From Ampullimonas aquatilis (lineage in GTDB: Bacteria > Pseudomonadota > Gammaproteobacteria > Burkholderiales > Burkholderiaceae_D), in the NCBI RefSeq assembly GCF_049675895.1, contig NZ_CP183834.1, forward strand, positions 868,001 to 932,000: 64,000 nt of DNA, in the 5' to 3' direction. Both the position numbers and the translations under genes were made by a program. The notes under the pieces were generated by a model. That model did no database searches and was not told the DNA's origin. It saw nothing but the letters and a program-made list of their open reading frames with translations. Below are positions 1-9,640 of this stretch, piece by piece; the stretch's first letter is position 1; each line of letters begins with the position of its first letter.

Positions 1-3000
1 TCAAGGCTGCCGCAGCAGACGGGCAGGGCGCGTTGGCGCTGACCGATTTAGCCAATCTGTTTGGTCAGATCAAGTTTTATAAAGAGGCGCGTGGCAAAGG
101 TGTCAAACCCATCATCGGTTGCGATGCCTGGATATCGACTGGCGATGATCGTCAGCATCCGTCCTATCAGCCCGCCCGCTTATTGTTGCTGGTGAAAAAC
201 AAGCAGGGCTATTTGAATCTGTGCGAGCTCTTGTCCAAAGCCTGGCTGGTCAATCAGCATCGTGGTCGCGCCGAGATCGATCCGACCTGGCTGGAGGGGA
301 GTGCCAGCGAAGGTCTGATTGCCTTGTCCGGCGGACTCTTGGGGGATGTTGGTCTGGCCATCAAAAAGAGCAAACTGGATCAGGCCAAAACGCTCGCGCA
401 ACGCTGGGCCCGGCTCTTTCCCAATGCCTTTTATATTGAACTGCAACGTGCCGGCATTGCTGGGGAAGCCAACTATATTGCCCATGCGGTCAATCTGGCC
501 GCCGAGCTGAATTTGCCGGTGGTGGCCACGCATCCGATACAGTTCATGCAGCCCGATGACTTTACCGCGCATGAGGCCCGTGTCTGTATTTCCGAAGGCG
601 AGATTCTGGGCAATGCCCGTCGTCCCAAAAACTTTACGACGCAGCAGCATTTCAAAACCCAGGCCGACATGGCCGAGCTGTTTGCCGACATTCCCAGTGC
701 GATCGCCAATACCGTGGAAATCGCCAAGCGCTGCAGCCTGTCACTGGAACTGGGCAAGGCCAGGCTGCCGCTGTTTCCGACGCCTGATGGCATGTCGCTG
801 GATGATTACCTGGTCTTGCTGGCCAAGGACGGTCTCGAAAAGCGCCTGGTTCATCTGTATTCCAATGTTGAAGAGCGTGATCGTGAACGACCGCGTTATT
901 ACGAGCGGCTGGATTTTGAAACCGGTACCATCATCAAGATGGGCTTTCCAGGGTACTTCCTGATTGTGGCCGACTTTATCAACTGGGCCAAAAACAATGG
1001 CGTACCGGTCGGGCCAGGACGCGGCTCGGGGGCGGGTTCGCTGGTGGCCTATGTGCTCAGCATCACCGATCTTGACCCGCTGCGCTACAACCTGCTGTTT
1101 GAGCGTTTCCTGAACCCGGATCGGGTGTCCATGCCCGACTTTGATATTGACTTCTGTCAGCATGGTCGTGACCGAGTGATTCAATACGTCAAAGATAAAT
1201 ATGGCATGGATGCGGTGTCGCAGATTGCCACTTTTGGCACCATGGCTGCCAAGGCGGCGGTGCGCGATATTGGTCGGGTGCTGGATCTGGGCTATAACTT
1301 TGTGGATGGCATCGCCAAGCTGATTCCCTTCAAGCCCGGCAAGCAGGTGACGCTGGCCGATGCCAAGAAAGAAGAACCACAATTGGCCGAGCGTGAAGCC
1401 AATGAAGAAAGCGTGCGCCAACTGCTTGAGTTGGCCGAACGTGTGGAAGGCATGACCCGCAATATTGGCATGCACGCCGGTGGGGTGTTGATTGCACCTG
1501 GCAAGCTGACTGACTTTTGTCCGCTCTATACTCAGGGTGGTGATAGCGGTGTGGTCAGCCAGTACGACAAGGACGATGTGGAAGCTGTTGGCCTGGTCAA
1601 GTTTGACTTCTTGGGCCTGACCACGTTGACCATTCTGGACTGGGCGGTACGCTATATCCATCGTCTGCAATCGCGTCCGGCCGACTGGACGCTGGAGCAG
1701 ATTCCACTGGATGACCCAGCCGCTTTCAACATCCTCAAAAAAGCCAATACGGTGGCGGTGTTTCAGCTGGAAAGTCGCGGCATGCAGGGCATGTTGAAAG
1801 ACGCCTTGCCCGATCGCTTTGAAGACATCATTGCGCTGGTCGCCTTGTATCGTCCGGGTCCAATGGATCTGATTCCTGATTTTTGTGCACGTAAACATGG
1901 CCGTGAAAAAGTGATTTATCCCGATCCGCGGGTTGAGCCAGTGCTCAAGGAAACCTACGGCATCATGGTGTATCAGGAGCAGGTGATGCAGATGGCGCAG
2001 ATCATCGGCGGCTACTCGCTTGGTGGTGCCGACTTGCTGCGTCGTGCGATGGGTAAGAAAAAGGCCGAAGAAATGGCCGAACATCGTGAGATCTTTCGCA
2101 CCGGTGCCGACAAAAATGGCCTGACTGCGCAAAAGGCCGATGAGATTTTTGACTTGATGGAGAAGTTTGCCGGCTACGGTTTCAATAAATCACACGCCGC
2201 CGCGTATGCCTTGCTGGCTTATTACACCGCCTGGCTCAAGGCGCATCATCCTGCCGAATTCATGGCCGCCAACATGACCTTGGCTATGGACGACACCGAC
2301 AAGGTGAAAATTCTTTATGAAGATGCAAGCAACAAAGAAAATGCGCTGAAGATCTTGCCGCCCGATGTGAATCAGTCGGCCTATCGTTTTGAGCCAACCG
2401 ACAGCAGCACGATACGTTATGGTCTGGGTGCCATCAAGGGCACTGGACAGGCCGCGATTGAAGATATTTTGCGGGCGCGTAGCGATGGTCCATTTACCGA
2501 TCTGTTTGATTTTTGTGAGCGCATCGACAAGCGCACCGTCAATCGCCGCACGATTGAAGCACTGATTCGTGCCGGTGCTTTTGATTCAGTGCATGCCAAT
2601 CGTGCCCAGTTATTGGCCTCGGTCAGCAAGGCCCTGGAAAGCGCCGAGCAGGTCGCTGCTGCCGCCAATCAGGTGTCGTTGTTTGATCTGGATGATGATA
2701 GCCATGCCAGACCCGAGCTGCTCAATGAGCCAGCCTGGACTGAAAAACGCAAGCTGCAGGAAGAAAAAGCCGCCATCGGTTTTTATCTGTCCGGCCATCT
2801 GTTTTCGGCCTATGAAGCCGAGGTGCGTCGCTTTGCACGCACCCGTCTGGCCAAGTTATCCGCCGGGCGTGACCAGTTGCTGGCTGGTGTGATTGTTTCC
2901 ATGCGTACGCAAATGACCCAGCGCGGCAAAATGCTGATTGCGCTGATCGATGATGGTACTGCACAACTGGAAGTGACCATCTTCAATGAGCTTTATGAAG

Positions 3001-3398
3001 CCCATCGTCATTTGCTCAAGGATGATGAATTACTGGTGATACAGGGGCGCGTGGTCGAGGATAAATTCACGGGGGGCTGGCGTATTTCGGCCGAGCAGAT
3101 CATGGATGTGGCGGCGGCACGCAGTCGTTTTGCCAAGGAATTGCAACTCTCGGTCAGTGCCCATCTCACTGCTGATGCCATGAAAGAGATACTGAGTCAT
3201 TTATGTGGTCAGCAGGATATGTTGACGAATACACCAGCGACTGCCAAGGAAGCAGGGATTCCTGTGGCCATTCAGTATCAGCATGAACAGTTTGCCTGCG
3301 ATATTCGACTCGGTGATCAATACCGGGTACGGCCTACGGACGAGCTGTTGCATGAGCTCAAACTATTGAGCAATGTGGCAGCGGTACTCGCATATTGA
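1..3398 (+). CDS. dnaE: DNA polymerase III alpha subunit (5' end missing)
   Basis: Catalytic subunit of the replicative DNA polymerase. The reading frame is already open at the left edge (codons in phase with base 3) and reads straight into the conserved ALTDLANLFG segment, so the start lies outside the window. What remains is most of the PHP domain, the polymerase core with the PDFDIDF metal-binding motif near residue 375, the helix-hairpin-helix region and a C-terminal OB fold. About 1130 residues are visible against roughly 1150 to 1170 usual, so only a few dozen are lost. It converges on msbA. Identification is secure. Confidence 0.97.
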   Translation, partial: KAAAADGQGALALTDLANLFGQIKFYKEARGKGVKPIIGCDAWISTGDDRQHPSYQPARLLLLVKNKQGYLNLCELLSKAWLVNQHRGRAEIDPTWLEGSASEGLIALSGGLLGDVGLAIKKSKLDQAKTLAQRWARLFPNAFYIELQRAGIAGEANYIAHAVNLAAELNLPVVATHPIQFMQPDDFTAHEARVCISEGEILGNARRPKNFTTQQHFKTQADMAELFADIPSAIANTVEIAKRCSLSLELGKARLPLFPTPDGMSLDDYLVLLAKDGLEKRLVHLYSNVEERDRERPRYYERLDFETGTIIKMGFPGYFLIVADFINWAKNNGVPVGPGRGSGAGSLVAYVLSITDLDPLRYNLLFERFLNPDRVSMPDFDIDFCQHGRDRVIQYVKDKYGMDAVSQIATFGTMAAKAAVRDIGRVLDLGYNFVDGIAKLIPFKPGKQVTLADAKKEEPQLAEREANEESVRQLLELAERVEGMTRNIGMHAGGVLIAPGKLTDFCPLYTQGGDSGVVSQYDKDDVEAVGLVKFDFLGLTTLTILDWAVRYIHRLQSRPADWTLEQIPLDDPAAFNILKKANTVAVFQLESRGMQGMLKDALPDRFEDIIALVALYRPGPMDLIPDFCARKHGREKVIYPDPRVEPVLKETYGIMVYQEQVMQMAQIIGGYSLGGADLLRRAMGKKKAEEMAEHREIFRTGADKNGLTAQKADEIFDLMEKFAGYGFNKSHAAAYALLAYYTAWLKAHHPAEFMAANMTLAMDDTDKVKILYEDASNKENALKILPPDVNQSAYRFEPTDSSTIRYGLGAIKGTGQAAIEDILRARSDGPFTDLFDFCERIDKRTVNRRTIEALIRAGAFDSVHANRAQLLASVSKALESAEQVAAAANQVSLFDLDDDSHARPELLNEPAWTEKRKLQEEKAAIGFYLSGHLFSAYEAEVRRFARTRLAKLSAGRDQLLAGVIVSMRTQMTQRGKMLIALIDDGTAQLEVTIFNELYEAHRHLLKDDELLVIQGRVVEDKFTGGWRISAEQIMDVAAARSRFAKELQLSVSAHLTADAMKEILSHLCGQQDMLTNTPATAKEAGIPVAIQYQHEQFACDIRLGDQYRVRPTDELLHELKLLSNVAAVLAY

Positions 3399-3494
3399 AA
3401 ATTTGAATATTTTTTTGAGGTATCGTTGACGCAGGCAGGCTGCGGTTCAATTTGGCCAGCTCGTCACAGCGACTGCTGTTTGTTTAATGACGGT

Positions 3495-5240
3495 CTAGGT
3501 TTCAGACGCGTATTGAATCCGATACAAATTGGCATACAGACCATTTTGCGCGAGCAGTTCGGCATGACGGCCAACTTCGCGGATTTCACCCTTGTCCATC
3601 ACCACAATGCGGTCGGCCTTTTCAATGGTCGACAGACGATGGGCAATGACCAGCGTGGTGCGGCCTTGAATCAGGGTATCGAGTGCCAACTGAATCTGCT
3701 TTTCTGATTCGGAATCCAGCGCCGAGGTGGCTTCATCCAGAATCAGAATTGGCGCGTTTTTCAGAAGTGCGCGGGCAATGGCAATCCGCTGCCGTTGCCC
3801 GCCCGAGAGGCGCACACCATTTTCACCAATTTCGGTATCCAGCCCAGCCGGTAACTGCCCGATGAATTGGGTCAGATAGGCAGCCTCTGCCGCTTTTTCA
3901 ATATCGGCGCGGCTCGCACCACGTTGCGCGCCATAAGCAATATTGCCAGCAATCGTGTCGTTAAAGAGCACCACATCCTGATTGACCATGGCAAGCTGTT
4001 CGCGCAACGAGGTCAGTGTCAGGTCATCGAGCGCTATGCCATCAAGCAGAATCTGGCCGTCGGTCGGCGTATAAAAACGCGGAATCAAATTGACCAGCGA
4101 GGTCTTGCCACCACCGGATGCGCCGACAAAAGCGACAGTTTCACCGGACAGAATGGTCAGGTTGATATGTGCCAATGCCGGTCGTGAGGCATCCGCATAG
4201 GCCAATGACACATTGCGGAATTCTAATGTACCACGAGCACGTCCCAAGGTTTGTTGTCCCTGATCCTTTTCGGTGGCTTCATCAATCAGCGTGAAGGCAT
4301 TCTCGGCGGCAGCCAAACCTTTTTGCAGCACATTATTGACTTCGGCCAGACTGCGCAATGGCGCAAACAGCATGGTCATGCTGGTTAAAAACGAGACAAA
4401 GCCGCCCACCGTCATTGCCCCTTGTGCGGCTTGTGACATGCCCATGCCAATCACCACAGCCAGGGCAATCGCCGTCAAGGATTGAGTGACCGGCGAGGTT
4501 AAGGAAGAAGCCACCATGGTCTTCATGAAGGTGCGGCGAAAACGCTGTTGCGTGGCTTCAAAACGTTCGTGCTCCACTTTTTGTCCGCCATAAACCTTGA
4601 CGATTTTTTGACCATCAATGGTTTCCTGCAAGGCGTTGACGAGATCGCCATTGATATCCATGCCGTCCTTGCCCAATTTGCGCAAGCGTTTGCTGGACAG
4701 GCGAATTACCACGGCGATGATCGGGATCATGGTCAGTGTTACCAGTGTCAGTTGCCAGTTGAGCATGAATAACCAGATCAAGATACCAATCACCACGCAG
4801 CTGTCTTTGATGATGGAGGTGACCACCGTAGTGCCCGCAGAGGTGACTTCGTTGACGTTCCAGAGAATCTTTGAAATCAGCGTGCCGGAATTATTGGCAT
4901 CAAAGTAGGGGACGGGCAACTGGATCAGGCGACTGAACATGTCAGTACGCAGGTCTTTCACCAGATGCTGGGATATCCAGTTCATTAAAAAATTGGTGGC
5001 AAAACCAAACACGCCCTTGAACAGAAACAGGCCCACAATGGCCCAGGGAATCCAGCGCGCACTGGCCACCTTATCGGGATTGAAACCCTTGTCGAGCAAG
5101 GGCTGCATCAGCGCAGCAAACAGCGGTTCGGTGGCTGCGGACAATATCATGCACAGGATGGCCAGTGCAAAGACCATCCGGTACGGCCGCAGGTAGCCGA
5201 GCAACCGACGATAAATGAGCAGATCGTTACCGGGCTTCAA
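3495..5240 (-). CDS. msbA: Lipid A export ABC transporter, permease/ATPase (MsbA)
   Basis: Half-transporter that flips lipid A core across the inner membrane. The 581 residues show an N-terminal six-helix membrane domain (about 20 to 320) and a C-terminal ATPase with Walker A GASGGGKTS, signature LSGGQRQRIAIARAL and Walker B ILILDEATSALD. Length fits MsbA. It lies 5 bp downstream of the inositol monophosphatase gene on the same strand, so the two are probably cotranscribed. Other lipid-linked exporters of the same family cannot be excluded, but MsbA is the usual one in this neighbourhood. Confidence 0.9.
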   Translation of the reverse strand: MKPGNDLLIYRRLLGYLRPYRMVFALAILCMILSAATEPLFAALMQPLLDKGFNPDKVASARWIPWAIVGLFLFKGVFGFATNFLMNWISQHLVKDLRTDMFSRLIQLPVPYFDANNSGTLISKILWNVNEVTSAGTTVVTSIIKDSCVVIGILIWLFMLNWQLTLVTLTMIPIIAVVIRLSSKRLRKLGKDGMDINGDLVNALQETIDGQKIVKVYGGQKVEHERFEATQQRFRRTFMKTMVASSLTSPVTQSLTAIALAVVIGMGMSQAAQGAMTVGGFVSFLTSMTMLFAPLRSLAEVNNVLQKGLAAAENAFTLIDEATEKDQGQQTLGRARGTLEFRNVSLAYADASRPALAHINLTILSGETVAFVGASGGGKTSLVNLIPRFYTPTDGQILLDGIALDDLTLTSLREQLAMVNQDVVLFNDTIAGNIAYGAQRGASRADIEKAAEAAYLTQFIGQLPAGLDTEIGENGVRLSGGQRQRIAIARALLKNAPILILDEATSALDSESEKQIQLALDTLIQGRTTLVIAHRLSTIEKADRIVVMDKGEIREVGRHAELLAQNGLYANLYRIQYASET

Positions 5241-5245
5241 ATTGA

Positions 5246-6037
5246 TCAGGCGTGTGAAGCCAGCAGGTTGACCATTTGGGCGAAGATCTTGGGATTGCCT
5301 GCCATCACCTGGCCTGCATAGAGATAGTCGCCATCACCTTTGAAGTCGCCTACCAGACCACCGGCTTCGGTAATCATCAAGGCGCCAGCTGCCATATCCC
5401 AGGGGCTCAGGCCTTTTTCAAAAAATCCATCCAGGCGACCGGCAGCCACATACGCCAGGTCCAGTGCCGCAGCACCGGGGCGACGCAGACCAGCGCAAGC
5501 GTTAGTCATGGTGGCAAACATGGTCATGTATTCGTTTAGAAATTCTTTATCGCGGTAAGGGAAGCCAGTACCGATCAAACATTCGGCCAAACGGATGCGG
5601 CGTGAGACCCGCAGGCGTTTTTCATTGAGGAATGCCCCGCCGCCTTTACTGGCAGTAAACAGATCGTTGCGGGTTGGGTCATAAATCACGGCTTGGCTCA
5701 ACACGCCCTGATGTTGCAAGGCGATGGAAACACAGTATTGCGGAAAACCGTGAATGAAGTTGGTGGTGCCGTCCAGTGGATCAATGATCCAGATGTACTC
5801 TGACTCGCTGTTGGCATTGGCAGAATCGCCGGATTCTTCGGCCAGCACGCGGTGATCGGGATAAGCGCTGAGCAGCATGTCGATGATGGCGTCTTCGGCG
5901 GCCTTGTCGACTTCGGTCACAAAATCGTTGTGGCGCTTTTCAGACACCTTGATGGAATCCAGGTCCAGAGAGGCGCGATTGATGATGGCGCCAGCACGGC
6001 GAGCTGCCTTGATGGCAGTGTTGAGCATCGGATGCAT
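5246..6037 (-). CDS. suhB: Inositol-1-monophosphatase family protein (SuhB)
   Basis: Mg-dependent phosphatase of the inositol monophosphatase family; in proteobacteria SuhB also takes part in rRNA transcription antitermination. The 263 residues contain the metal-binding segments EES near residue 68 and DPLDGTTN near 86, and the C-terminal SPWDMAAG motif near 213. Length matches SuhB. It is divergent from trmJ across 168 bp, an arrangement common in betaproteobacteria. Function by family; substrate in this organism is not visible. Confidence 0.92.
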   Translation of the reverse strand: MHPMLNTAIKAARRAGAIINRASLDLDSIKVSEKRHNDFVTEVDKAAEDAIIDMLLSAYPDHRVLAEESGDSANANSESEYIWIIDPLDGTTNFIHGFPQYCVSIALQHQGVLSQAVIYDPTRNDLFTASKGGGAFLNEKRLRVSRRIRLAECLIGTGFPYRDKEFLNEYMTMFATMTNACAGLRRPGAAALDLAYVAAGRLDGFFEKGLSPWDMAAGALMITEAGGLVGDFKGDGDYLYAGQVMAGNPKIFAQMVNLLASHA

Positions 6038-6099
6038 GAAATACTTTCGGTTATATCAGTCGTTGTTTGGGCGTGGTGACCAAACAGATTGGCAACTTG

Positions 6100-6135
6100 T
6101 CTGGCAGACCGACTTTTTAGGGCCAGACTGCCAGA
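6100..6135. other. Inverted repeat between suhB and trmJ
   Basis: An 8-bp perfect stem (TCTGGCAG / CTGCCAGA) with a 20-base spacer lies in the divergent suhB/trmJ promoter region. It could be an operator or a leader hairpin; nothing else supports either reading. Confidence 0.3.
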
Positions 6136-6205
6136 TCGACAGATGAATTAAAGAGCGAACCACTACAATGAGCGCTATTTTAAATGATCTTGAGCCCGCC
6201 ATCCT

Positions 6206-7075
6206 ATGACTGACCAGAATATCCCTGATTCCTCCTCTTCTGCCACTACTGGCCAAGCTGCTCAGCGCCTGCCGGCAATCCGCTTTATCCTGCTGGAAAC
6301 CAGTCATCCGGGCAATATCGGTTCGGCCTGTCGTGCTATTAAAACCATGGGTTTGCACGAGTTATGGCTGGTCAATCCAAAAATTCTCAATCCCGCTGCC
6401 AACGCTGAAGCCATTTCATTGTCCAGTGGTGCTTTGGATGTATTGAATGGGGCGCGAGTTGTGCCTTCGCTGAGCACGGCGCTGGAAGGCGTGCAGCTGG
6501 CGATAGCGCTGTCGGCGCGGCCCCGCCAATTTGGCCCGCCAATTCAGACCATTCGTCATACCATTGAACAATTGCGCCAGCACTATGTGGTCGATGGTGT
6601 TCCTGCGAATGCAGATGGGGTTGATACTGCAGCGCCTTCAGCAAGCACAGCTCAGTTGGCTTTTGTTTTTGGTAATGAGCGTTTTGGATTGCCCAATGAA
6701 GCCATTGAGCGTTGTCAGATTGCAGCCCAGATTCCGGCGCATCCTGGTTATTCTTCGCTGAATCTTGCCCAGGCCGTGCAGTTGGTTGCCTATGAGTGCA
6801 GGATGGCTGGCTTGGTGCCCGGGGTCAGTGCAGCAGATGCGGCGGTTATCTCGACCGATGTGGGGTTTAGCGGTGATGCAGCAACCATTGATCAGATTGA
6901 TGGCATGTACGCGCATCTGGAAAGAATGTTGGTGGAAATTGGTTTTTTGGATACTACCGCGCCCAAAAAATTGATGCCACGCTTGCGTCGCTTGTTCAGT
7001 CGCACCGGCCTGGAGGTGGAAGAGGTCAATATTCTGCGCGGTATCTGCAATGCCGTGATGGCGAAATTGCCTTAA
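6206..7075 (+). CDS. trmJ: tRNA (cytidine/uridine-2'-O-)-methyltransferase TrmJ
   Basis: SPOUT-class methyltransferase that 2'-O-methylates position 32 of tRNAs. The 289 residues begin with a variable 25-residue tail, then IRFILLETSHPGNIGSACRA, the typical first strand of TrmJ, and include the AdoMet-binding knot segments LAFVFGNERFGL and YSSLNLAQAVQL. A hydrophilic insert around residues 130 to 150 separates the two halves. The C-terminal helical extension is present. Its place next to suhB supports the call. Confidence 0.92.
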   Translation: MTDQNIPDSSSSATTGQAAQRLPAIRFILLETSHPGNIGSACRAIKTMGLHELWLVNPKILNPAANAEAISLSSGALDVLNGARVVPSLSTALEGVQLAIALSARPRQFGPPIQTIRHTIEQLRQHYVVDGVPANADGVDTAAPSASTAQLAFVFGNERFGLPNEAIERCQIAAQIPAHPGYSSLNLAQAVQLVAYECRMAGLVPGVSAADAAVISTDVGFSGDAATIDQIDGMYAHLERMLVEIGFLDTTAPKKLMPRLRRLFSRTGLEVEEVNILRGICNAVMAKLP

Positions 7076-7094
7076 TGTGAAAGTGAGTTGGTTT

Positions 7095-7305
7095 GAGCCG
7101 CCAAGACGCCGGGAAAAACTTGGCACCAAAGCATTCACCACAAAGACACAAAGGGTACGAAGGACACCGAGCAAGCGTGCTCGTGAAGTCTTATAAACGT
7201 GGCGTTTGGGGCTGCGAATGAATATGAAATAACGAGGGTTACTTCGTGCCTTTTGTGTCTTTGTGGTAAAAAACTTTTGGCTATTCCTCGGCGTCTTGGC
7301 GGTTC
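7095..7305. repeat. Long imperfect inverted repeat (CGCCAAGACGCC / CACAAAGACACAAAG type)
   Basis: The two arms, about 70 bp each, are imperfect reverse complements. The left arm runs from 7095 with GCCGCCAAGACGCC and CACCACAAAGACACAAAG; the right arm ends at 7305 and reads the same on the minus strand. The centre (about 7165 to 7235) is unpaired. Repeats of this wording occur in many unrelated bacteria, from memory. It fills the gap between trmJ and the PrpF-like gene and could form a large hairpin. Confidence 0.85.
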
Positions 7306-7344
7306 TCATTGTTTTGATTGTTTTACTTCATGAAAGAAGTCGTG

Positions 7345-8514
7345 ATGACGATAGCAACATATTCATCCAGTCATGCCATTCCCGTGTTGTATATGCGTGG
7401 TGGTACCAGCAAGGGTGCATTTTTTCTGGCCAACGATTTGCCTGTTGATCCGTTTGAACGCGATGCATTGTTACTGCGCATCATGGGCAGCCCCGATCCT
7501 TACGGTAAGCAGATGGATGGGCTGGGTGGCGCCAGTTCCAGTACCAGTAAGGTGGTGATTTTGTCGCCGTCCAGTCGACCTGGTTACGCAGTGGACTATT
7601 TGTTTGGTGCAGTGGCGATTGATGCGCCTTTGATTGACTGGTCAGGCAATTGTGGCAATCTTTCGGCAGCAGTTGGACCGGCGGCACTCATGCTGGGATT
7701 GGTGCCAGCCATAGAAGGGCATACCGAGGTGGTGATCTGGCAAGTCAATATCGGTCAGCGGATTGTGGCACGAGTGCCGGTGCAAAATGGGCTGGTGGTA
7801 GAGCAGGGCAGTTTTCAGGAAGACGGTGTGGCCTTTAGTGCGGCTGAAATCGAGTTGGCTTTTTATGAGCCGCCACTGCAAGCCGATGCCTTGCCTTTGC
7901 TGCCAACTGGTAATGTCGTGGATGAATTGATGATTCCCAATTTGGGTTCGGTCGCGATGACTTTGATCACTGCGGGTAATCCCACCGTGTTTGTCAAAGC
8001 CCAGGACTTGGGCTTGACTGGCCGTGAAACCCAGGCCGAAATTTTGGCCCAACCCGAACTCATGCAAACACTGGAAACGATTCGCGCCCATGGTGCTCTG
8101 GCCATGGGCTTGGGCACCTCGGTTGAGCAAATCAGTCGTGAGCGCCCTGGTACACCCAAAATCGCCTGGTTGGGTGCGCCACAGGATTATGTGGATGCGG
8201 CCGGTAAAACCGTCAAGGTGGATTCTATTGATCTGGTGGCGCGTATCATGTCGATGGGTAAACCACACCATGCTTTTACCGGCACAGGCTCCATTGCGCT
8301 GGCGGTGGCTGCTGCCATACCGGGCACACTGGTTGAGCAGATCCGTGGCGCCCATTATCCGACCAATGCACCAGTGCGATTTGGCCATGCCTCGGGTGTT
8401 TTGCGGATTGGGGCTACTGCAAGATATGAGGACGATCATTGGCGTATGGAAAAAGCGTTGTTGTCGCGCAGTGCCAGGCGCTTGATGCAAGGTCTGGCTT
8501 TTGTGCCGCAGTGA
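7345..8514 (+). CDS. PrpF-family isomerase/tautomerase
   Basis: Member of the PrpF family, which includes 2-methylaconitate cis-trans isomerase and 4-oxalomesaconate tautomerase. About 389 residues with the family landmarks MRGGTSKG near the N terminus, the SGNCGNLSAAVGP segment with the active-site cysteine, and PHHAFTGTGS near residue 310. ATG at 7345 is preceded by a weak AAAGAAG; ATG at 7330 is an alternative. No prpC, acnD or gallate-degradation gene is beside it, so the substrate cannot be told from context. Confidence 0.8.
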   Translation: MTIATYSSSHAIPVLYMRGGTSKGAFFLANDLPVDPFERDALLLRIMGSPDPYGKQMDGLGGASSSTSKVVILSPSSRPGYAVDYLFGAVAIDAPLIDWSGNCGNLSAAVGPAALMLGLVPAIEGHTEVVIWQVNIGQRIVARVPVQNGLVVEQGSFQEDGVAFSAAEIELAFYEPPLQADALPLLPTGNVVDELMIPNLGSVAMTLITAGNPTVFVKAQDLGLTGRETQAEILAQPELMQTLETIRAHGALAMGLGTSVEQISRERPGTPKIAWLGAPQDYVDAAGKTVKVDSIDLVARIMSMGKPHHAFTGTGSIALAVAAAIPGTLVEQIRGAHYPTNAPVRFGHASGVLRIGATARYEDDHWRMEKALLSRSARRLMQGLAFVPQ

Positions 8515-8681
8515 TAACTGTCTTGAACTTGCCAAAATCATTAGTCTTTGGCAGGCATAAAATGTCTTGCCAGGGGGCTTAATGCCCTCGTTGATTGAGT
8601 GTTACGCCACTACGATGCGTACAGGCTTCATGAGTAGAAAATTTGAAGCTGTACGAAAATTGACGATAACAGGAGATCATC

Positions 8682-9215
8682 GTGGCAAAATTTATTCAAT
8701 CGGTATGCGTTAATACGCTTGCGCTAACACTCATCAGCCTATCCAGTTCTGCGTTTGCAGAACGGCCCATACTCAAGGCCTCGGAACAAGTGGAGATCAC
8801 TGCAACGCCCGAAAAAGTCTGGGCAGTGATCGAACATTTTGACGATTTAGCTTGGCATCCTGCCGTTGGCAGTACCTTATTGATTGCGGGTAAGGCCGAT
8901 CAAGCAGGTGCGATACGACTGATAATCACCAGGGATGGCGCGAAGATCACGGATCAATTGCTCAACCAGGATGGCAAGGCGCATAGCATGACCTATAGGA
9001 TCGTTGATTCAACGCTGCCGGTCGATCATTATCAAGGCACTTTGCAGGTGTTGCCAAACAAAACGGGATCCATTCTTAAATGGCGTTCTACCTTTACCCG
9101 GAAGGATGAAAAGTCGGTAGAAGGTGGCGATGATGTCACCGCACAAAAGATCATTACGGGTATTTATACGTCAGGGTTGAGTGCGGTCAAGGCGCGTTTG
9201 GAGCCGGGCAAGTAA
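8682..9215 (+). CDS. Exported SRPBCC (START-like) family protein, copy 1
   Basis: A 177-residue protein with a cleavable signal peptide (hydrophobic core, likely cut after AFA-ER near residue 27) followed by one SRPBCC-like ligand-binding fold (EQVEITATPEKVWAVIEHF). It starts with GTG at 8682, preceded by CAGGAGAT at good spacing. It is clearly paralogous to the next gene: both have a W-HPAV motif after the first helix, a RKDEK segment and a GIYTSG end. Ligand and role unknown; probably periplasmic. Confidence 0.75.
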   Translation: MAKFIQSVCVNTLALTLISLSSSAFAERPILKASEQVEITATPEKVWAVIEHFDDLAWHPAVGSTLLIAGKADQAGAIRLIITRDGAKITDQLLNQDGKAHSMTYRIVDSTLPVDHYQGTLQVLPNKTGSILKWRSTFTRKDEKSVEGGDDVTAQKIITGIYTSGLSAVKARLEPGK

Positions 9216-9640
9216 TTATATTTCCAATCACACTCGAAACCTGGTTGGCAAAACATTTGAATATCCATTGACAGAAAGTCAACCTGATTGCATTGGGCAG
9301 CAGCCCGCATACTTACTTGCGCTTAGGTTACTTGCACTTAGCTTGCTTCCTTGGCTCTTTGAATAGGGATGTGAAATTCAGACAACTCGTGGCAGTCAGC
9401 ATGTGTCATTCTTGATGGAATGAGCTGCGGGCAATACAGCGATTGGTGGGTAGCCGTTTCAATTTCAAAACGATTTGCACGGATAAACCCGGCGCCGAGT
9501 ATGGGTAAATCCTAGTCCTTCGTCAGGCAAATTGCCCATCGGAATAATTGGCTATGCTGCTATGATTTCTTTGCTATTTGAATGAATATTTTAGTTAAGT
9601 ACAGGCTGGCAACATCAAATCATAATTCAGGAGATAAGTA
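9216..9640. other. Intergenic stretch between the two SRPBCC genes
   Basis: About 425 bp without a convincing gene. It holds a short TTGAC-AGAAA-GTCAA palindrome near 9270 and, just before the next gene, the ribosome binding site CAGGAGAT. I see no terminator or known RNA in it. Confidence 0.4.

Noticed and set aside
741..2132. A 463-codon open frame on the minus strand inside dnaE
   Set aside because: It lies fully antisense to dnaE, has a His/Gln/Ile-rich composition typical of a shadow frame and no ribosome binding site or neighbours.
7642..8541. A 299-codon minus-strand frame over the PrpF-like gene
   Set aside because: Composition and full overlap with a well-supported gene mark it as a shadow.
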